From positions 337,037,029 through 337,101,028 of the forward strand of contig NC_058522.1 of NCBI RefSeq assembly GCF_904849725.1: 64,000 bases of DNA. Direction: 5' to 3'. Below, in pieces: positions 1 through 11,588 of the stretch. The stretch is from Hordeum vulgare subsp. vulgare. Taxonomy: Eukaryota; Streptophyta; Magnoliopsida; Poales; Poaceae. The position numbers and the translations under genes are program-made. The notes under the pieces were generated by a model that was not told the DNA's origin, did no database searches, and saw only the letters and a program-made list of their open reading frames with translations. The number at the start of each line of letters is the position of its first letter. The stretch's first letter is position 1.

Positions 1-455
1 CAAGAACAAAAGTAACTACTCACAAGTGATAAACATGCTCATGATCAATGGGGTATTAAATAGAATATTGGATATGAACATATGATATTCCACCAAATAA
101 ACCCCAAAGCATTAACTACAAGATGTAATCAACACTACTAGTCACCCCCACGTACCAATCTGAGGTTCACGTACAGGACTGAGCACAAGATATGAACTAG
201 GGTTTTGAGAGGAGATGGTGTTGTTGAAGATGTGGATGAAGATTTTCCTCCACAAGATGAGAGGGTTTTTGGTGATGATGATGGCTTTGATTTTCCCCTC
301 CGGGAGGGAAGTTCCTTCGACGGAATCGCTCTGCCGGAGGGCAAAAGTGCTCTTGCCCAAGTTCCTCCTCGAGACGACGGTGCTCCGTTCCGAAAATCCT
401 CTCCTTATTTTTTCTAGGTCAAACATGAATATATACCAGATGGTCATTTTCATCA
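1..455 (-). repeat. E1 3' LTR, partial
   Basis: Bases 1-455 align with about 8190-8635 of the right LTR, with many substitutions. The left side is cut by the window edge. On the right the match stops near 455, although the full LTR should run about 350 bp further to a terminal ...GACGTATCA. The sequence passes directly into internal-domain DNA, so the terminal 350 bp and the polypurine tract have been deleted. Confidence 0.8.
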
Positions 456-1861
456 TATAACTTTCATCCTAAAAACTTCTCATAAACAAGTAAGAATTCA
501 TCACAACTTCGAAGTATGAAGCATAAACTCTATTGAAAACTAACAAACTTTGTTTTCGGACAACTTTGCAACACAATTCATCACATTTTTTGGAAGGTTC
601 ATGTATCAGAGCTTTTAAGCAAGTCTCCATACTCAACCATCATTTAGTCTTCTATGATTTCTAAGACTCACCACATACATATGAGGAAAAGTTTCAACCG
701 GGCGCATAGAAAGATAGGGACTTAAAGTGTCGCCTCCCAGGATATTCACATCAAGGCTGATGTCAACAATAATGACTCATGACCACCCACATTCAACTAG
801 ATATATATGCCTAGATCTTTCCCCAGCAAATGATGCTTGCAAAAGAGAAATAAAAAGGAGTAGATAAGAATACTTTCACTCTTGCATAAAAGTAAATACG
901 TAAAAGTAAAAGATAGACCCTTCGCAGAGGGAAGCAGAGGTTCTCATGCGCTTTTTGGTTGTATGCCAAATCCCTTAGTGCAAAGGAACGTTACGTTATA
1001 TTTCCCCTTATGATAGCAACCTTTATTATGTGTTTTATCACTTTTATTATCGCCATCACAAGTTCGTACAACGCTTAATTTCCTTTACAGTAAATGATCG
1101 AACACGTTTGAAGCAATTTTTATTGCCTTTTGCACCGATGAAAACTTACTTGAAGGATCTTACTCAATCCATAGGTAGGTATGGTGGACTCTTAAAAATA
1201 TGGATTTGGTTTAAGGTTTTGGATGCACAAGTAGTATCTCTACTTAGTGTGGAGTTTTGTCTTGCAAAGATATTGGAAAAGCACCACATGTTAGAGTATC
1301 TATAACAATATAACTTTTATGTGAATGGGAACAAACATAAATCATTACGTTGTCTTCCTTGTCCAACAACAACAATTTTGGCATACTATAATTAATAGGT
1401 GATCACAATCACAAAAGATGTCAAGGATAGTGTATTTGCATGTAAATATTCTCTTCCCTTATTAATTCTTTCAGGTGTTGCATCATCGACCACTGCTATG
1501 TTTGTCAACCTTCAACAAATTTTACCAATTATACTTTTCCTCATGTGGTGTTACTACTTATTATAAGATTAGCATATGATATTTCTCATTATTTTCTTTT
1601 ATTTTGATTGCAACAAGAAAGTAAAGAAGCAAAGACTCAAACTGAACTTTATTATATAACTCTCACTCGATTACATTGATAGATATATCATGAAACTAGC
1701 TCTCAAAAGAAGGGCCGAACTAAACTTTTATTTGACTAAATCAAAAAATAACTAAAGATTGAACTAAGATGGATAAAGATAAGAAGAGTGAGGGTGATGC
1801 GATACCAGGGCAACTCCCCCAAGCTTGGCATAAGCTAAGGGGAGTTTTCATACTCGTGTAC
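456..1861 (-). other. E1 non-coding 3' internal region
   Basis: No coding region is supported here. The stretch lies between the extra ORF and the 3' LTR of E1. It contains the block CTTCGCAGAGGGAAGCAG near 920, which recurs near 31555 in the equivalent non-coding part of E7. It therefore belongs to the untranslated 3' internal domain shared by these gypsy families. Short ORFs here are AT-rich and unsupported. Confidence 0.6.
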
Positions 1862-2308
1862 TCAAGTCTCCTTCTTTGGTGTGGAAGATGAAGGTGGTGG
1901 TGGTGTAGATGATAAGGAAGAAGCAAACTTGTGCTCCGGTTTCCATGGTAGTGGCTCACCATAATAAGAGGAAGCATGAGTCTCCAGAGTCCTACAACGG
2001 GCATTGAGGGTCAAGTGTATATCCTTCAAGGACCGGCCATCCACCCTTCGACCACAGGTCAATTCCGTGGTCATGGAGTCATTGGCACTGAGTCCACGCT
2101 TCACCATGACTTGGCACCTGAAGATCTCCTCCTCCACCGCCTCGAGCGTGGTATTCATGGTTCCCATCTTCTTGGGCCCTTGAACATCCTAGATGTGTAG
2201 CACCCCTTCACACATCTCAATGTCTTGAGGGTGGTTCATCACCTCCGACAAGTAGGGGTTGATGACCCTCTCGAAGAACTTGTCCTTGGAGGAGCTTGAT
2301 GAGGCCAT
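1862..2308 (-). pseudogene. E1 extra ORF between integrase and 3' LTR (unknown function)
   Basis: Reading the minus strand from an ATG at 2306-2308 gives a 148-codon frame that begins with a serine-rich stretch (MASSSSSKDKFFERV). It is interrupted once by an in-frame TAG at 2189-2191 (codon 40), then stays open to 1862. The C-terminus is proline/serine rich. The position is that of the third, env-like or unknown ORF carried by many Athila-type elements. I see no signal peptide or membrane segment, so I do not call it an envelope protein. The function is unknown. Either two pieces or one gene with a single nonsense mutation would fit; the continuous frame favours the second. Confidence 0.55.
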
Positions 2309-2689
2309 GGTGATCTAGATTTGTCAGAAAAACAACATGAAACAAGAATAAGAGGATCTCTCCGTGGTACTGGGGTCAAATCATTGTGGGATATAATAAA
2401 GAACTTTTATACACAAAAATACTTGTCCTACAAGAAAACGAATCCATGAAGGTGCCCGAGGGGCCCACTACCCACCAGGGCGCGCGAGGTGGGGCTGGCG
2501 CGCCTGGGTGCCTAGTGGTCACGTGGGTTGCTTTCCCATGTGTTTATCAAATTCCTATTTTTTTAATATTCCAAAACTAACAGAAAATATTTTTGCGGAT
2601 TGTTTGGAGTCCGTTTACTTACCATGTCACATACCTCCTCCTTTTACGGGTTCTGGAGTTTTCTCGAAGGTCTCCTTTATGTATTCCTC

Positions 2690-3997
2690 TGGTGTTATCG
2701 TTCAAATAATATTTGTTTCAACATTAATAGGTGTACCTAAAATATAGTGCTTTATTCTTTGTCCATTGACCACCTTCGGGTTAGTGCCTTCGGGGTTATT
2801 GATCTTAATAGCTCCAGACTGATAAACTTCTTCGATGATATATGGTCCTTCCCATTTGGAAAGAAGTTTTCCTACAAAAATCTAAGACGAGAAGTGCACA
2901 ATATAACATATTCACCAACTTTGAATTGTCGCTTTTGGATTCTTTTTGCATGCCATCTTTTAAAATTTTCTTTGAATAGTTTGGCATTTTGATAAGCTTG
3001 GGTTCTCCATCCATCTAATGAAATAATATCAAATAACCTCTATTCACCAGCAAGTTTGAAATCATAATTGAGTTCTTTAATTTCCCAGTAAGCTTTATGT
3101 TCTAACTCAAGAGGTAAATGACATGATTTTCCATAAACCATTTTATAAGGAGACATACCCAAAGGATTTTTATAAGTTGTTCTGTAGGCCCACAATGCAT
3201 CATTTAAGTTCTTAGAACAATTCTTTCGGGACCTATTGACAGTCGTTTGCAATATTAATTTTATTTCTCTATTGGTTAATTCTACTTGACCAATAGATTT
3301 AGGATAATAGGGAGATGCAATCCTATGGTTAACATCATATCTTGCAAGCAGCTTACGAAAAGCATCATGAATAAAATGTGAACCACCATTAGTCGTCAAA
3401 TATCTAGGGACTCCAAAACATGGGAAAATAATTTCCTTAAGCATTTTAAGAGAGGTGTTATGATCAGAACTACTGGTTGGAATAGCTTCTACCCACTTAG
3501 TGACATAATCAACAACAACCACAATATGTGTATACCGATGAGAGGAAGGAAAATGTCCCATATAATCAATCCCCAAACATCAAATGGTTCAATAACAAGT
3601 GAATAATTCATAGGCATTTCTTGACGTCTACTAATATTACCAATTCTTTGACATTCATCACAAGAGAAAAAAACTTACGAGCATCTTTGAAAAGAGTAGG
3701 CCAATAAAATCTAGACTATAATACCTTCTGTGCAGTTGTATCTCACGCATGGTGTTCTCCATAAGCCTCGAAGTGACACTTCCAAAGGATTTGTTCCTCT
3801 TCATGCTCAGTTATACAACGTCTAATAATACCATCTACTGCCTCTTTATAAAGATGCGGGTCATCCCAAAAGTAATTTCTTAAATCAAAGCATAATTTTT
3901 TCTTTTGGTGATAGGTGAAACTAGGTGGCATGTATTTAGGAACAATGTAATTAGCAAAATCAGTAAACCACGGTGTGTTATGAGAAACATTGACCAA
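2690..3997 (-). pseudogene. E1 integrase (pol C-terminal part), broken
   Basis: The minus strand shows an N-terminal segment (3743-3997) with the start of an HHCC zinc-binding region, an rve catalytic core (3040-3576), and a C-terminal segment (to about 2690) containing GPYIIEEVYQSGAIKI in a shifted frame. In the core the first catalytic Asp is in GIDYMG and the Glu is in GQVELTNRE. The second catalytic Asp, normally in a DGGSHF motif, reads TNGGSHF (Asp to Asn). Stops and frameshifts separate the three parts. The family function is insertion of the cDNA into chromosomal DNA. This copy cannot be active because of the frame breaks and the lost acidic residue. Confidence 0.85.
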
Positions 3998-4054
3998 AAC
4001 TAGTTGTCCATTAGGGAATCTATCATCAATAGGTAGTGAGTCATCAGGAGCATT

Positions 4055-4423
4055 TTATAACCTAGACAAGTTATCAGCTATGGGGTTCTCAGCTCCTTTT
4101 CTATCAATGATATGCAAATCATTTTCTTGTAGAAAAATATCCCACCTAATAAGTCTAGGTTTAACATCTTTCTTTTCCATAAGATATTTAATAGCAACAT
4201 GATCAGTGTGAACAATTACTTTGGAATCAACAATGCAAGATCTGAATTTATCACAAGCAAATACAATTGCTAAGAATTCTTTTTCAGTAGTAGCATAATT
4301 TTTGTGGGCACTGTTTAGAGTATTACTAGCATAATCGATAGCATATAATTTCCTATCATCTGTTTGTCCTAGAACAGCACCAACATCATAATCATTAGCA
4401 TCACACATAATTTCATAAGGCAA
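4055..4423 (-). pseudogene. E1 RNase H domain of pol
   Basis: A 122-codon open stretch on the minus strand matches the RNase H domain that follows gypsy reverse transcriptases. It has [17 protein letters not shown] with the first catalytic Asp, [17 protein letters not shown] with the Glu, [11 protein letters not shown] with the second Asp, and ends with the ADNLSRL hallmark. The domain degrades the RNA strand of the RNA-DNA hybrid during reverse transcription. It follows the RT directly but in a separate piece because of intervening stops, so the polyprotein is not translatable as a whole. Confidence 0.85.
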
Positions 4424-4488
4424 GTTCCAATTAGGTGGTTGAATAATAGGTGCAGAAGTTAAGTCTTTCTTAAGTGCTTCAAAGGCTT

Positions 4489-5379
4489 CTACACAATCAT
4501 CATCGAAAACAAAAGGAACATCCTTCTGAAATGAATTGGTAAGAGGTATAGAAATTTAAGGAAGTCTTTAATAAACCTCCTATAGAAACCATCATGAACA
4601 AGGAAACTACGGATACCTTTAATATCTTTAGGACATGGCATCTTCTCAATGACATCAATTTTAGCCTTATCCACCTCAATACCTCGTTCGGAAATTTTAT
4701 GACCCAAGACAATACCTTCATTTACCATAAAGTGGCACTTCTCCCAATTCAAGACAAGGTTAGTTTTCTCACATCTCTACAAAAGTCGATCAAGGTTGCT
4801 TAAGAAATCATCGAAAGCAGTTCCATATACGGAAAAATCGTCCATGAAAACCTCAACAATCTTTTCACAAAAATCACAAAAAATAGCAATCATACATCTT
4901 TGAAAGGTAGCAAGTGCATTGCATAATCCAAAAGGCATACCTCTATAAGCATAGGTTCCAAAATGACATGTAAAGGAGGTTTTCTGTTGACTAGGTTGTG
5001 ACACAGGTATTTGAGAAAAAACAGAATAACCATCTAGAAAGAAAAAATGTGTATGCTTAAATAATCTTTCTAGCATTTTGTCTATGAAAAGTAAAGGATA
5101 ATGATCTTTTCTAGTAGCTTTGTTTAATTTTCGAAAATCAATTACCATTCTATAGCTAGTCACAATTCTTTGCGGAATGAGTTCATTTTTATCATTAGGA
5201 ACAATAGTAATACCTCTTTTCTTAGGAACACAATGAAGGGGACTTACCCATCTACTATCAGTTATGGGATAAATTATATCTTCTTCCAGAAGCTTTAATA
5301 TTTCATTTCTTACCACTTCTCTCGTTTTGGTATTTAGTCTTCGTTGGTGATCAACAACGTGTTTAGCATCTGGTTCCAT
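4489..5379 (-). pseudogene. E1 reverse transcriptase domain of pol, broken
   Basis: The main open stretch (4777-5379) has the gypsy RT order: a proline-rich entry with SRWVSPLHCVPKK, the YRMVIDFRKLNKAT block, the GTYAYRGMPFGLCNA block, and the catalytic FMDDF box near the C-terminus. It ends at an in-frame TAG near 4780, then resumes as a thumb-like segment (4489-4752) with NWEKCHFMVNEGIVLGHKI. The domain copies the element RNA into DNA in the virus-like particle. Bases 5380-5916, between protease and RT, hold only broken fragments of the polyprotein linker. Confidence 0.85.
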
Positions 5380-5916
5380 ATTAAACTTGTGCTAACAGAG
5401 CGTGGGACTAATGCCCTTAAGATCATCAAGAGTACACCCAATAGCAGCTCGGTGCTTCCTAAAAGTTTTTAAGAATCTTTTTCTTCATGATTTGTAAGGT
5501 TAGAAGTGATAATAACATGATATATCTTATTTTAATCAAGATAAGCATATTTCAAAGTGTTGGGTAATTGATTTAATTCAAACACAGGATCACCCATGGG
5601 TGGAGGAGGACCTCCAAGAGTTTCAAGAGGCAAGTTGTGTTTAAGGATAGGTTGTTGTTCAAAGAACATTTTATCTAATTCATTTTTTCACATATATGCA
5701 TATCATTTTTATGCTCTAGAAAATACTGTTCTAATGGATCAGTAGGAGGAATGGAAATAGAAGCAAGAAACATTATTTCATATTTACTAGGAAATTCTCT
5801 ATCGTGGGGTTGCTTACTCAACTTGGAGAATTAAACTCATGAGACATATCACCAAAATTAACACTCACAGTTTCCTTCTTGCAATCTATTTGAGCATTGA
5901 CAGTGTTCCAAAAGAG

Positions 5917-6460
5917 TCAACCAAATATTATGGGACGACAATCATCTTGTGGTGAGCCAAGTACTAGAAAATTAGTAGGGTATTTTAGTTTTCCACAAAA
6001 GACTTCAACATCTCTAAAAATACCAGGTGGTCTGATGGTGTCTCTATTAGAAAGTTCAATAGTAACATCTATGTCTTCTATTTCAACGGGTGATACCCCA
6101 TGCATAATTTCTTGATATAAGGTAAAAGGAATAGCACTAACACTAGCACCCATATCAAATAAACCATGATAACAATGATCTCCTATTTTGACTGAGACGA
6201 CAGGCTTGCCAAAAACGGGTTTATTTTTTATCTTTAGTGTCAGGTTTGGCAATTCTAGCAGCTTCATCACAAAAATAAATAACACGCCCGTCAATATTAT
6301 CGACCAAGAGATATTTAGCCATAGAAATACTAGGTTCTACATTGATTTGCTCAGAGGGTTTGGTTGTTCTGACATAACTTTTGTTAACCATGGTTGAAGC
6401 TTTAGCATGTTCCTTTATCCTAACTCGGAAAGGTGGTTTCTCAATATAAGGAGTAGGCAC
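5917..6460 (-). pseudogene. E1 aspartic protease domain
   Basis: Two overlapping minus-strand frames (6221-6460 and 5917-6294) give the region before and across a retropepsin-like protease. The active-site motif reads LFDMGASVSAIP, the D-x-G-A-S form typical of Athila-like elements. It is followed by VEVFCGKLKYPTNFLVLGSP and a terminal PIIFG flap-like segment. The frame changes just upstream of the active site, so gag and protease are out of register here. The family role is cleavage of the Gag-Pol polyprotein. Confidence 0.8.
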
Positions 6461-7367
6461 AACTGGGTCAACATTTTAAATGACAGTTTCATCCTTAACT
6501 CTAATTGGTTCTTCAACTTTTTCTTTAATATGTGGATGCTATTTAAACCATTTCTCTATAGAGAGATCAACATGAGTAGGAAAGGTTTCACAAAATGAGG
6601 CTACTATCTCACAGTCAAGTCCATGTTTAGTGCTAAAATCATTGAAAGCATCGGTATTCATAAAAGATTTAACACAATCAAACATAAGTTTTATACCTAA
6701 CTCCTTACCTTCGTTGAGTTCCTAATCTTCATAGTTGCGTTTAATTCTTTCCAAAAGATCCCACCTGAATTCAATAGTCTTCTTCATAAAAGAACAAGAA
6801 CAAGAAGTATCGAGCATGGTTTGATAATTACGAGAAAGCCGATCATAAAAATTCCGAATAATATTTTTTCTCTCGAGCTCATGACTGGGGCATGAATATA
6901 ACATTGAGTTAATACTTCCCCAAGCTAGAGAGATACTTTCTCCCTCATGTGGCTAAAAAATATAGATATAATTCCGATCACGATGAACAAGATGCATAGG
7001 ATAATTGTTTTTGTTGAAACTCCAAATTTCGGTCAATTCCAGTTCGAAGATCATGTATCATCACATAGCCTATACCATGTCAATGCTTTCCCCCCTAAGA
7101 TAAAGGGAAAACCTTCTTCTTGACTTCATCTCTGGATATACCTGCAAGATTAAATAATCCACAAACTTCATCCGCATAGATTAGGTGCATATCAGGATGT
7201 TTTGTTCCATCTCCTGCATAAGGATTAGCTAGCAGTTTCTCTATCATACCCAAATGAATTTCATAATAAATATTTTCAATAGGTTTAGTAGGTTTAGGGA
7301 AAACTCTTTGTGTTTCTGGTCGAGGTGAAGATACCCCAAACAAACCCCTCAAAGGATTACTTTGCAT
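6461..7367 (-). pseudogene. E1 gag, fragmented
   Basis: The likely start is the ATG ending at 7367, just inside the primer-binding region. The N-terminal 90 codons (7095-7367) contain HPDMHLIYADEVCGLFNLAG, recognisable from Athila-like gag proteins. A second piece at 6722-6904 carries FYDRLSRNYQTMLD, from the C-terminal half of the retrotransposon Gag domain. Stops and frameshifts fill the rest. Gag forms the cytoplasmic virus-like particle; this copy is not functional. Confidence 0.75.
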
Positions 7368-7444
7368 AGTGACAAGTGACAGTAAATTTCAGCACGTAAT
7401 ATAAATTTTCCCTTACCAAAGTCCGCTTACCAAAGGCGGTTCAC

Positions 7445-7465
7445 TCCCCGGAAATGATGCCAGAA
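7445..7465 (-). other. E1 primer-binding site, degenerate
   Basis: The plus strand reads TCCCCGGAAATGATGCCAGA next to the right LTR. This resembles the complement of the TGGCGCCGTTGCCGGGGA primer site common in cereal Athila-like elements, with several substitutions. It marks the inner edge of the 5' LTR. A very similar site is at 35815-35834 in E7. Confidence 0.65.
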
Positions 7466-8985
7466 TAGAGTCTGGATGACCAAAAAGTATAGGGTATCAC
7501 TCGTAGTCCTTTCAAAAAGTAAGAGTGTCGAATCCAACGAGGACCAGAAGGAAATAACGAGCGGTTTTCAGCAAGGTAATTTCCGCAAGCATTGAAATAG
7601 CAGTAACAAATTGTTTCATAGCAAGATAATTGTAACAAGTAACGAATAGCAATAGTAACAATTAGTGCTGAAAGGTAGCCCAATCCTTTTGTGGCAAAGG
7701 ACAGATCGGAAAGGTTTCTCATAATAGGCAAAGCATTATTTAGGGCACAAGGGAATTTCATCTAGTCAGATTCGTCATGTTGGGTTGATTCGCGTTTGGT
7801 ACATTGATAATTTGATATGTGGGTGGACCGGTCCTTGGGTGCTATTCTTACTCAAACAAGCCTCCCACTTATAATTAACCCTCCCGCAATAATCCGCAAC
7901 TACGAGATAAGTATTAAGAATATATTCTAACCATGGCATTAAACATAGGGATCGAAATCATTCCCTTACGGAATAGCGCATAAACTACGGTTTAAGTTTT
8001 TGTCACTCTCGCAACCCATCATCTAATAACTACTCCAGAATGCATTCCCTCGGGCCCAAAGATGGTAAAGTGTCATGTAGTGGACGTTCACATAACACAA
8101 CTAAGGGAATCAAAACATTCATACCATCAAAATATCGAACGAATATCAACTTCACATGACTACTTGCAACATGAGTTCTCCCATGGCCTCAAGAAAAAAA
8201 GTAACTACTCACAAGTGATAAACATGCTCATTATCACTGGGTTATAAATAGCATATTGGATTTAAACATATGACCTTCCCCCAAGTAAACCACAAATCGC
8301 TAACTACCAAATGTAATCAACATTACTAGTCACCCCCAGGGACCAATCTGAGGTTTCGGTACAAGATTGAGCATAAGAGATGAGCTAGGGTTTTGAGAGG
8401 AGATGGTGTTGTTCAATATGTTTATGAAGATTGGACTCCCCAAGATGAGAGGGTTGTTGGTGATGATGATGACTTTGATTTCCACCTCCAGGAGGGAAGT
8501 TCCCGCGGCGGAATCGCTGTGCCGGAGGGCAAAAGTGCTCCTACCCAAGTTCCTCCTCGAGATGGTAGCGCTCTGTCCCAAAAATCCTCTCATTGTTTCT
8601 TGGTCAAACGTGAATATATAACAGAAGATGGTCGCCAGAAGTGGGACATGTGGCCCACTACCCACCAGGTCGTGCTATGGGAGCTGGCGCACCCTAGTAC
8701 CTAGTGGCCACCTGGCGGCCCCCCTCTGGTACTTCTTTATTCTAGATTTTTTATTTATTCCATAAAAATGCTCCATGAAGTTTCAGCCCATTTGGAGATG
8801 TGCAGAATAGGTATCTCTGACGTAGTTTTTTCACGTCCAAAATTTCATCTGCCGGCATTCTCCCTTTTGGTGTGAACCTTGCATATTATGAGAGAAAAGG
8901 CATTAGAATTACTCCATAAAGTTGTATAATGCGTAAAAACTCTATAAATAACAGTAGCAAATCATGATGCAAAATGGACGTATCA
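7466..8985 (-). repeat. E1 5' LTR (about 1.5 kb)
   Basis: The right LTR of E1 runs from the primer-binding region to a clear terminus ...AAAATGGACGTATCA at 8985. Its middle (about 8190-8635) is repeated at 1-455. The inner boundary is blurred by mutation and could lie up to 10 bp further right. CTCAT follows at 8986-8990; the matching target duplication on the left would be outside the window. ORFs within it (for example 8330-8704) are not genes. Confidence 0.75.
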
Positions 8986-9399
8986 CTCATGTAGGGGCAT
9001 TAACGTCATCTTTGTGGAGGTTTTCTCCATTGTCCATCTTGCATTCTCCTTTGACAAACTATAACTTCAATTCCTTGAGTTTTTCCTAAAGAACACTGTT
9101 CCCATCCTCATGTTAACAGTGGGCTTCCTTCAGTTCATCTTTAAGCTCTAGTTCAAGAATCATTAGTTGCTTGACCTTCTTCCTTCTTTGGTGCGTTTGT
9201 CTATCTAGGGTCGTGATATGCACCTCCAGTTCTTAGACATAGGAGATGATGGTTTCATCATTCCTGGTGTAGACTATATTTCCATCTCACCTTCGGTGGG
9301 AGACCATGATCAAATCTGATGCCAAGAGATCTTTACTTCATTCCTCTCGAATCCGTACAAATTCACATTGAGCGGCAACACTCCTAACAATGAGCTAGG
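8986..9399 (-). pseudogene. Unit A internal region, left part (unknown retroelement ORF remnant)
   Basis: From about 9047 this DNA is a diverged copy of 14677-15040 in unit B. On the minus strand both encode a charged, coiled-coil-like stretch: ELEVHITTLDRQ, then Lys/Glu-rich sequence. In A it is broken by stops. I do not recognise the protein family. Because it lies just downstream of a primer-binding motif (11568-11583) it is probably part of a gag-like ORF of a non-autonomous LTR element. Bases 8986-9046 continue the internal region past the point where the B copy ends. Confidence 0.45.
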
Positions 9400-11231
9400 T
9401 GTTGGAAATATGCCCTAGAGGCAATAATAAATTAGTTATTATTATATTTCTTTGTTCATGATAATCGTTCATTATCCATGCTATAATTGTATTGATTGGA
9501 AACACAGTGCATGTGTGGATACATAGACAAAACACTGTCCCTAGTAAGCCTCTAGTTGACTAGCTCGTTGATCAAAGATGGTCAAGGTTTCCTGACCATA
9601 GGCAAGTGTTGTCACTTGATAACGGGATCACATCATTAGGAGAATCATGTGATGGACTAGACCCAAACTAATAGACGTAGCATGTTGATCGTGTCATTTT
9701 GTTGCTATTGTTTTCTGCGTGCCAAGTATATGTTCCTATGACCATGAGATCATATAACTCACAGACACCGGAGGAATGCTTTGTGTGTATAAAACGCCGC
9801 AACGTAACTGGGTGACTATAAAGATGCTCTACAGGTATCTCCGAAGGTGTTCGTTGAGTTAGTATGGATCAAGACTAGGATTTGTCACTCCGTATGACGG
9901 AGAGGTATCTCGGGGCCCACTCGGTAATACAACATCACACACAAGCCTTGCAAGCAATGTGACTTCCTGTAAGTTGCGGGATCTTGTATTACGTAACGAG
10001 TAAAGAGACTTGCCGGTAAACGAGATTGAAATAGGTATGCGGATACTGACGATCGAATCTCAGACAAGTAACATACCGAAGGACAAAGGGAATGACATAC
10101 GGGATTATATGAATCCTTGGCACTGAGGTTCAAACGATAAGATATTCGTAGAATATGTAGGATCGAATATGGGCATCCAGGTCCCGCTATTGGATATTGA
10201 CCGAGGAGTCTCTCGGGTCATGTCTACATAGTTCTCAAACCCGCAGGGTCTGCACACTTAAGGTTCGACGTTGTTTTATGCGTATTTGAGTTATATGGTT
10301 GGTTGCTGAATGTTGTTCGGAGTCCCGGATGAGATCACGGACGTCACGAGGGTTTCCGGAATGGTCCGGAAACGAAGATTGATATATAGGATGACCTCAT
10401 TTGGTTACCGGAAGGTTTTTGTGCACTACCGGAAAAGTTTCGGGCTCATCAGTAGTGTACTGCGAGTGCCGGGAGGGGTGCCGGGGACCATCAGGAGGGG
10501 TGTCACGCCCCAAGGGGTCTCATGGGCTATGGGAAGAGATAAACAAGCCCCTAGTGGGCTAGAATAAGTTCCCACTAAGGCCCATAAGGTTTGAGAAGGA
10601 AAAAACACAAGGTGGAAAGAGTTTCCAAGTGGGAAGGTGGAATCGTACTCCAAGTAGGATTGGAGTAGGACTCCTCCACCTCCAATTTTGGCCAAACCTT
10701 TAGGTTTTGAGGCTGCCTCCTCCCCTCCCTCCCTCCTATATATAGTGGGGTTTTAGGGCTGATTTGAGACAACTTTTGCCACGGCAGCCCGACCACATAC
10801 CTCCACGGTTTTACCTCTAGATCGTGTTTCTTCGGAGCTCGGGCGGAGCCCTGCTGAGATTAGATCACCACCAACCTCCGGAGCACCGTCACGCTGCCGG
10901 AGAACTCATCTACCTCTCCTTCTCTCTTGCTGGATCAAGAAGGCCGAGATCATCGTCGAGCTGTACGTGTGCTGAACGCGGAGGTGCCATCCGTTCAGCA
11001 CTAGACCGGAGCGGATCGTGGGACGGATCGCGGGACGGTTCGTGGGATGGTTCGCGGGTGGATCGACGGACGTGAGGACGTTCCACTACATCAACCGCGT
11101 TTCTGAACGCTTCTGTTGTGCGATCTACAAGGGTACGTAGATCGGAAATCCCCTCTCGTAGATGGACATCACCATGATAGGTCTTCGTGCGCGTAGGAAA
11201 TTTTTTGTTTCCCATGCGACGTTCCCCAACA
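9400..11231 (+). mobile_element. Solo LTR of a BARE/WIS/Angela-type Ty1/copia element
   Basis: The 1832-bp segment begins TGTTGGAAATATGCCCTAG, ends ...CGTTCCCCAACA, and is flanked on both sides by the 5-bp duplication CTAGG (9395-9399 and 11232-11236). There is no internal domain, so this is a solo LTR left by recombination between the two LTRs of a once complete element. It is homologous in opposite orientation to the two LTRs of E6 (43536-45390 and 50675-52499) but more diverged. ORFs inside, such as 10310-10567 and 10910-11248, are LTR sequence and not genes. Confidence 0.93.
10737..10744 (+). promoter_or_regulatory. TATA box of the solo BARE-like LTR
   Basis: TATATATA lies after a C/T-rich tract in the second half of the LTR, where BARE-type LTRs carry their RNA polymerase II promoter. 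The same motif sits at the matching position of the E6 LTRs (44037-44044 and 51140-51147, opposite strand). Confidence 0.55.
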
Positions 11232-11236
11232 CTAGG

Positions 11237-11588
11237 TGGGAGCAACAAATTAGAAGTATATTGGATCCTTGATCTTTCAAAAAGTCCTTCAAGAATGTGA
11301 ACTCTAATCCTCCATCGTGGGTCTTCCGGAATGATCTCTATGTGAGTCCCGACATTGGCGGGAAGAGCTATCTAGAGAAACTTGACGTCTTGAACAAGTT
11401 GCTTTCCAAATGGCATTGTCTCATCAGGCTAGCAAAACTCCATGATAAGTTGTAATGTTGAAATCGGTGAAGAGTTAGAAATGAGTAGATGAGAGTGTAA
11501 AAGACTTTCGAAAAATAATTTTATTCCTAAGGGTTTTCCAATCCTAGTGGTCATGTTCTACAGTCACTATGTGTTGTGATACCATATC
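11237..11588 (-). pseudogene. Unit A internal region, right part, with primer-binding motif
   Basis: This continues the unit A internal region interrupted by the solo LTR. On the minus strand a broken frame encodes remnants including ANVGTHIEIIPEDPRWRI, seen also in unit B. A motif read on the minus strand as ATGGTATCACAACAC (11568-11583) resembles the initiator-Met tRNA primer site TGGTATCAGAGC with changes. It lies next to the presumed LTR edge at 11589. Confidence 0.5.

Larger units (their letters stand above)
1..8985 (-). mobile_element. E1: Athila-like Ty3/gypsy retrotransposon, degenerate, left end outside window
   Basis: Two direct repeats (1-455 and about 8190-8635) bracket a minus-strand gag, protease, RT, RNase H, integrase set followed by an extra ORF. 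This is the order of Athila-type Ty3/gypsy elements. The right repeat is the 5' LTR, the left the 3' LTR. The primer-binding region and the terminal TGATACGTCCATTTTGCATC (read on the minus strand, ending at 8985) resemble the Sabrina/WHAM group of Triticeae elements; that family name is from recognition only. All ORFs carry stops or frameshifts, so this is an old copy. It sits inside the internal region of unit A, which resumes at 8986. Confidence 0.85.
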
